NCBI RefSeq assembly: GCF_900291475.1
Contig: NZ_OLMM01000002.1
Location: 2,899-66,898 of the forward strand
Reading direction: 5' to 3'
DNA length: 64,000 nucleotides
Source: Acidaminococcus hominis
Lineage (GTDB): Bacteria; Bacillota; Negativicutes; Acidaminococcales; Acidaminococcaceae
Numbering within the stretch: the first letter of the stretch is position 1; every line of letters begins with the position of its first letter. The position numbers were made by a program, and so were the translations under genes. The notes beneath the pieces were generated by a model, which worked only from the letters and a program-made list of their open reading frames with translations, did no database searches and was not told where the DNA came from. Shown one piece after another: positions 61,152 through 64,000 of this stretch.

Positions 61152-61634
61152 TTATTTCAGGGCTCCTTCCAGCTTCAGCAAAGCCGTTTTCCGTTCAAGG
61201 CCCCCGGCGTAGCCGGTCAGGCTTCCGTCCGTGCCAATAACCCGGTGGCAGGGCACTACCAGGGAAATGGGATTGCTGCCCACGGCACCCCCGATGGCCC
61301 GGGCGGCTTTGGGTTTCCCCAAGGCTTTGGCCAGTTGACCATAGGTAACGGTGCTGCCGTAAGGAATTTGCAGAAGCTGCTCCCAGACTTTTTTCTGAAA
61401 CGCCGTGCCTATAAATTCCAGAGCCGGTGTTGTTTTTGGCTGCTTGCCGGCAAAATACGTATTCAGCCAGGTACAGGTTTCCTGCAGCACGGGCACCAGT
61501 TTTTCCTCCCGGTTTTCTGCCAAAGTACTGCCAAAAGCCTTTTGGCCGCTGAACCACAGGCCCACCAGTTTGTCCCCATTGGCGGCCAGCACCACTTCCC
61601 CCAGGGGAGAGGAATAGTTCCAGGTATATTGCAT
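61152..61634 (-). CDS. ogt: Methylated-DNA--protein-cysteine methyltransferase
   Basis: A 160-residue suicide repair enzyme that removes alkyl groups from O6-alkylguanine. The acceptor is Cys129 in NPISLVVPCHRVIGTDGS. The recognition helix region is IPYGSTVTYGQLAKALGKPK with ARAIGGAVGSNP, and the N-terminal barrel is short, as in Ogt. The ATG at 61634 overlaps the stop of the DNA glycosylase (TAATG) with GAGGCG upstream, so the two repair genes are translationally coupled. Confidence 0.93.
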   Translation of the reverse strand: MQYTWNYSSPLGEVVLAANGDKLVGLWFSGQKAFGSTLAENREEKLVPVLQETCTWLNTYFAGKQPKTTPALEFIGTAFQKKVWEQLLQIPYGSTVTYGQLAKALGKPKAARAIGGAVGSNPISLVVPCHRVIGTDGSLTGYAGGLERKTALLKLEGALK

Positions 61635-62287
61635 TATTTCTTCGCCTCTTTCTTTTTCTTGGGTGCCGGATCGGTCAGCCCCGGAATGGCGCCCCCGGCC
61701 ACTTCCCAAAAGTACAGGCTGGCTACGGAGCCGTAGGGGGACAAACGCCTTTGAATCCGGGCAAACTGCTTCTTATCGATGCGGCGGTGGCGGTAGACCA
61801 TGCGCAGCCCCCGCTGGATGCCCAGGTCGTCAAAGCTCAGCACATTGGGCCGCAGCAGGGTAAAAAGCAGCAGCATTTCCGCGGTCCACCGGCCAATACC
61901 CTTCAGGGAGCTAAGCCGTGCAATGACTTCTTCGTCGGGAAGCTCCGTCAAGGCTTCCAGGTCAAATTCTCCGCTGAGCACCTTTTGAGTAAATTCCAAA
62001 ATGTAGGTGGCTTTCCGGGAGGAGACCCCCTGGGCCTGGAGGTTCTCCTGCCCCAGGGCCGCCACGTTTTCCGGGGTGACAGTACCAGCGGCTGCCGAGA
62101 GCCGGCCCCAAATGGCAGCCTGGGCCTTGCCGGAAATCTGCTGCCCCACAATGTGATGGACCACAGCGCTGTACAAGCCGGGCATCACTTCCCATTCCAA
62201 ATGGCCCAGCTGGTCGATGACCGCCCCCAGTTTCTTGTCCTTGCTTTTCAGATAGCTGATTTCTTTTTCGCCGTAAGGATATAACAT
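61634..62287 (-). CDS. DNA-3-methyladenine glycosylase (HhH-GPD, AlkA-like)
   Basis: A 217-residue base-excision glycosylase that should remove alkylated purines. The helix-hairpin-helix is SSLKGIGRWTAEMLLLF, with the catalytic Asp in FDDLGIQRGLRMVY. HHIVGQQISGKAQAAIWGRL opens the domain. A Lys-rich tail (KKKKEAKK) ends it. I chose the ATG at 62287, seven bases after GGGAGG, rather than the ATG two codons earlier. It is coupled to ogt by overlap, a two-gene alkylation-repair operon. Confidence 0.9.
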   Translation of the reverse strand: MLYPYGEKEISYLKSKDKKLGAVIDQLGHLEWEVMPGLYSAVVHHIVGQQISGKAQAAIWGRLSAAAGTVTPENVAALGQENLQAQGVSSRKATYILEFTQKVLSGEFDLEALTELPDEEVIARLSSLKGIGRWTAEMLLLFTLLRPNVLSFDDLGIQRGLRMVYRHRRIDKKQFARIQRRLSPYGSVASLYFWEVAGGAIPGLTDPAPKKKKEAKK

Positions 62288-62376
62288 GGCCATCCCTCCC
62301 GTTTCTCTATGCTTTTATTCTAGCATAAAGCCCTGAAAAACATAGCTTGGAATCAGGGAAAAATAAGAGGAAATTG

Positions 62377-62424
62377 CCAAAAAATATCCCCACTGCCAGG
62401 CCGAAGCCTTACAATGGGGATATT
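62377..62424 (-). terminator. Terminator of the M18 aminopeptidase gene
   Basis: On the minus strand AATATCCCCA pairs with TGGGGATATT around an inner AAGGC-TTCG-GCCT hairpin, followed by TTTT. It lies about 90 bases past the stop at 62517. Confidence 0.85.
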
Positions 62425-62516
62425 GTCATTTTTCCCAGTGTTCAGGTGGGTATTCTTTTGCACAGTTGGTAAAAATTTACCCAGCTGCTATGGAGTCCCT
62501 CTCCGCTTTGCCGTTC

Positions 62517-63797
62517 TCAGCCGTTATAGAAAGCGGTAAGCAATGCGTTGATGGCATCCTGGTCATCAGCGCCCATGGTTTCTCTGGCAGAATGCATAGC
62601 CAACAGAGCCACGCCGATATCCATGGTGCGGATGGGGGTCAGGGCAGAGGCCATGGAGCCCAAGGTGGAGCCGCCCTTCACATCACTGCGGTTCACAAAC
62701 AGCTGGCAGGGAATGTGGTTGGCTTCGCACAGGCCCTTTACAATAGCAACAGCTTCAGCGTCACCGGCGTAGGACTGGGAGCAGGCTTGTTTCAGTACCA
62801 GACCGCCGTTCAGCACAGGTTTGTTAGTGATGTCGCATTTGTCCACATGGTTGGGATGCAGGGCATGGGCCACGTCCACGGACAGCATAAAGCCGGAAGC
62901 CAGGTCCTCGAACAGGTCTTCCTCATTAAAGCCCAAAGCCTTGTACACCCGGCGCAGCAGGTGGTCCAGTACCAGGGAATCGGCACCCTGTTTGGTCTTG
63001 GAACCAACTTCTTCGTTGTCAAACAGGGCAGCCACCCGGATGCCGCTGCCTTCGTTGTTGATGATGCCGGTCAGGCAGGCGAAGCAGGAGGTCAGGTTGT
63101 CCAGGCGGGCGGAAGAGATGAACTCGTCCTTCAAGCCGAAGGTGCAGCCTTGTTCAAAGGGATAGGTGGACAGTTCGAAGCTCAGAATGTCTTCGGCTTT
63201 GCAGCCCAGTTCCCCGGCCAGGAAGTTCACGAAGAAATGGGGATCCTTTTCGTCCTGACCCAGCATGGTAGCCAGGGGCAGCACGTCCTTTTGCTTATTC
63301 CATTTGTAGCCGTCGTTGACTTCCCGGTTCATATGGATGGCCAGGTTGGCCATGGTGAGCAGCGGCCGTTTGAAGTCCACCAGGTGTACCTTGGGAGCAA
63401 AGGGTTTGTCCGTACGGGTCACAATCTTGCCGGCCAAGCCCAGAGGACGATCCAGCCAGGTGCTGACAATCATGCCGCCGTAGCCTTCTACGTTCAGGGT
63501 CCCGTAGCCGTTGGTGTTGATTTCCGCAGCCGGTTTCAGCCGGAAGCAGGGGAAGTCCGTATGGGCAGCCGCCATCTTCAGGCCCCGTTCCCCGGCTTTG
63601 CCGGTACGAAAGGCAATGAGGGCGGAATCAAAAATCTTTACGTAATACTTGCCGTCATCGGCCAGTTTCCAGTCTTCAGTCAGGGACAGGCCTTCAAAGC
63701 CGTTGTCCTGCAGCAGCTTTTCGCTGGTTTGTACCGTATGATAAGGGGACGTGCTGGTTTGGATGAAGTCAAGCAGAGCTTTTGTACTTTGTTTCAT
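62517..63797 (-). CDS. M18 family aminopeptidase
   Basis: A 426-residue dinuclear-zinc aminopeptidase (ApeB-like) with broad activity on N-terminal residues. Zinc ligands are seen in KMAAAHTDFPCFRLKP, the VALFDNEEVGSKT motif with catalytic Glu, and LSVDVAHALHPNH. Near the C-terminus lies LAMHSARETMGADDQ with the last His ligand. AAGGAGG precedes the ATG. It stands alone with its own promoter and terminator. Peptide turnover suits the amino-acid-fermenting lifestyle suggested elsewhere in the window. Confidence 0.94.
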   Translation of the reverse strand: MKQSTKALLDFIQTSTSPYHTVQTSEKLLQDNGFEGLSLTEDWKLADDGKYYVKIFDSALIAFRTGKAGERGLKMAAAHTDFPCFRLKPAAEINTNGYGTLNVEGYGGMIVSTWLDRPLGLAGKIVTRTDKPFAPKVHLVDFKRPLLTMANLAIHMNREVNDGYKWNKQKDVLPLATMLGQDEKDPHFFVNFLAGELGCKAEDILSFELSTYPFEQGCTFGLKDEFISSARLDNLTSCFACLTGIINNEGSGIRVAALFDNEEVGSKTKQGADSLVLDHLLRRVYKALGFNEEDLFEDLASGFMLSVDVAHALHPNHVDKCDITNKPVLNGGLVLKQACSQSYAGDAEAVAIVKGLCEANHIPCQLFVNRSDVKGGSTLGSMASALTPIRTMDIGVALLAMHSARETMGADDQDAINALLTAFYNG

Positions 63798-63865
63798 GGG
63801 AATTCCTCCTTGAATTGGCTCGAAATAATAACTATTCCGAAATGTTGTACAAACTGAACAAATAT

Positions 63866-63894
63866 ATTATAAAATAGTTCGGCAAAGTATTCAA
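63866..63894 (-). promoter_or_regulatory. Predicted promoter of the M18 aminopeptidase
   Basis: On the minus strand TTGAAT (63889-63894) and TATAAT (63866-63871) are spaced by 17 bases, about 70 bases before the ATG at 63797. Confidence 0.65.
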
Positions 63895-63958
63895 GAAGAT
63901 TGAAAAATATGATAAGATATTATCAACCGTATTATATTTTACAAAGGAGGCAATTCAA

Positions 63959-64000
63959 TTGGACAACAAAAATGAATCCAGCAACACATCGAACAAGTAC
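63959..64000 (+). CDS. Start of an unidentified gene (cut by window end)
   Basis: AAAGGAGG (63943-63950) is followed eight bases later by TTG, opening MDNKNESSNTSNKY to the window edge. Fourteen codons are too few for assignment. An in-frame ATG is not available in this stretch. It is divergent from the aminopeptidase gene. Confidence 0.5.
   Translation, partial: MDNKNESSNTSNKY

Overview
The window looks like a chromosomal segment of a diderm Firmicute of the class Negativicutes, most likely Acidaminococcus or a close relative. This is inferred from Firmicute-type genes (ylbF, yhaM, trmK, c-di-AMP riboswitch, AGCS symporter, RibU-like ECF component) sitting beside two large autotransporters with outer-membrane beta-barrels, and from amino-acid catabolism genes (diaminopropionate ammonia-lyase, several M20 amidohydrolases). 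Most genes lie on the minus strand.

Layout. 1-1220: an IS30 element. 2.0-13.2 kb: two paralogous autotransporters flanking a Sel1-repeat gene; the second autotransporter carries two frameshifts and the Sel1 gene an in-frame amber codon. 13.5-15.3 kb: TetR / flavin reductase / flavodoxin operon with an operator over its promoter. 15.9-21.0 kb: diaminopropionate ammonia-lyase, M20 amidohydrolase and AGCS symporter, divergent from a cupin-AraC regulator. 21.1-22.7 kb: ArsR / permease / mini-thioredoxin. 23.2-24.9 kb: an IS3 element between two copies of a structured repeat. 25.3-28.7 kb: a second M20-type hydrolase divergent from a paralogous AraC regulator and a DUF1848 gene. 28.9-34.2 kb: single genes (DUF554, aldo/keto reductase, HD hydrolase, Rrf2, atypical sirtuin, short MGMT-like protein). 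34.2-35.2 kb: no intact gene. 35.2-39.7 kb: tyrS, mscL, VOC protein, EamA, murB, ylbF. 39.8-43.2 kb: OmpR-type two-component system with a secreted VanX-like dipeptidase. 44.2-47.4 kb: DtxR, riboswitch-controlled NlpC/P60 hydrolase, glycosyltransferase, thioredoxin, RNase P RNA. 47.4-56.2 kb: a long run from chbG through fruK-fruA-ptsH-ptsI to a kinase-like gene, trmK, nif3-like and yhaM-like. 56.7-64 kb: ECF S component, ACT protein, a five-gene redox/cupin operon, a frameshifted PPOX gene, ogt, an AlkA-like glycosylase, an M18 aminopeptidase and the start of one more gene.

The most unusual content is non-coding. Four copies of a roughly 140-nt core (A 22918-23121, B 25022-25187, C 29760-30092, D 43974-44127) share a two-part long hairpin whose arms differ between copies but stay complementary, with a 3-nt bulge kept at one place in three of them. 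The cores are bounded by exchangeable end hairpins, and at three loci an end module lies beside a near-identical terminator-like hairpin. A second family, with its own covarying hairpin, occurs at 1.9, 15.4 and 30.2-30.5 kb. I do not recognise either family.

Protein-level oddities: HPr has Arg at position 46 instead of the regulatory Ser, Enzyme I lacks a segment just before its active-site His, and the sirtuin lacks the usual catalytic motifs. Several genes are broken by single-base changes, which could be real decay or assembly error.
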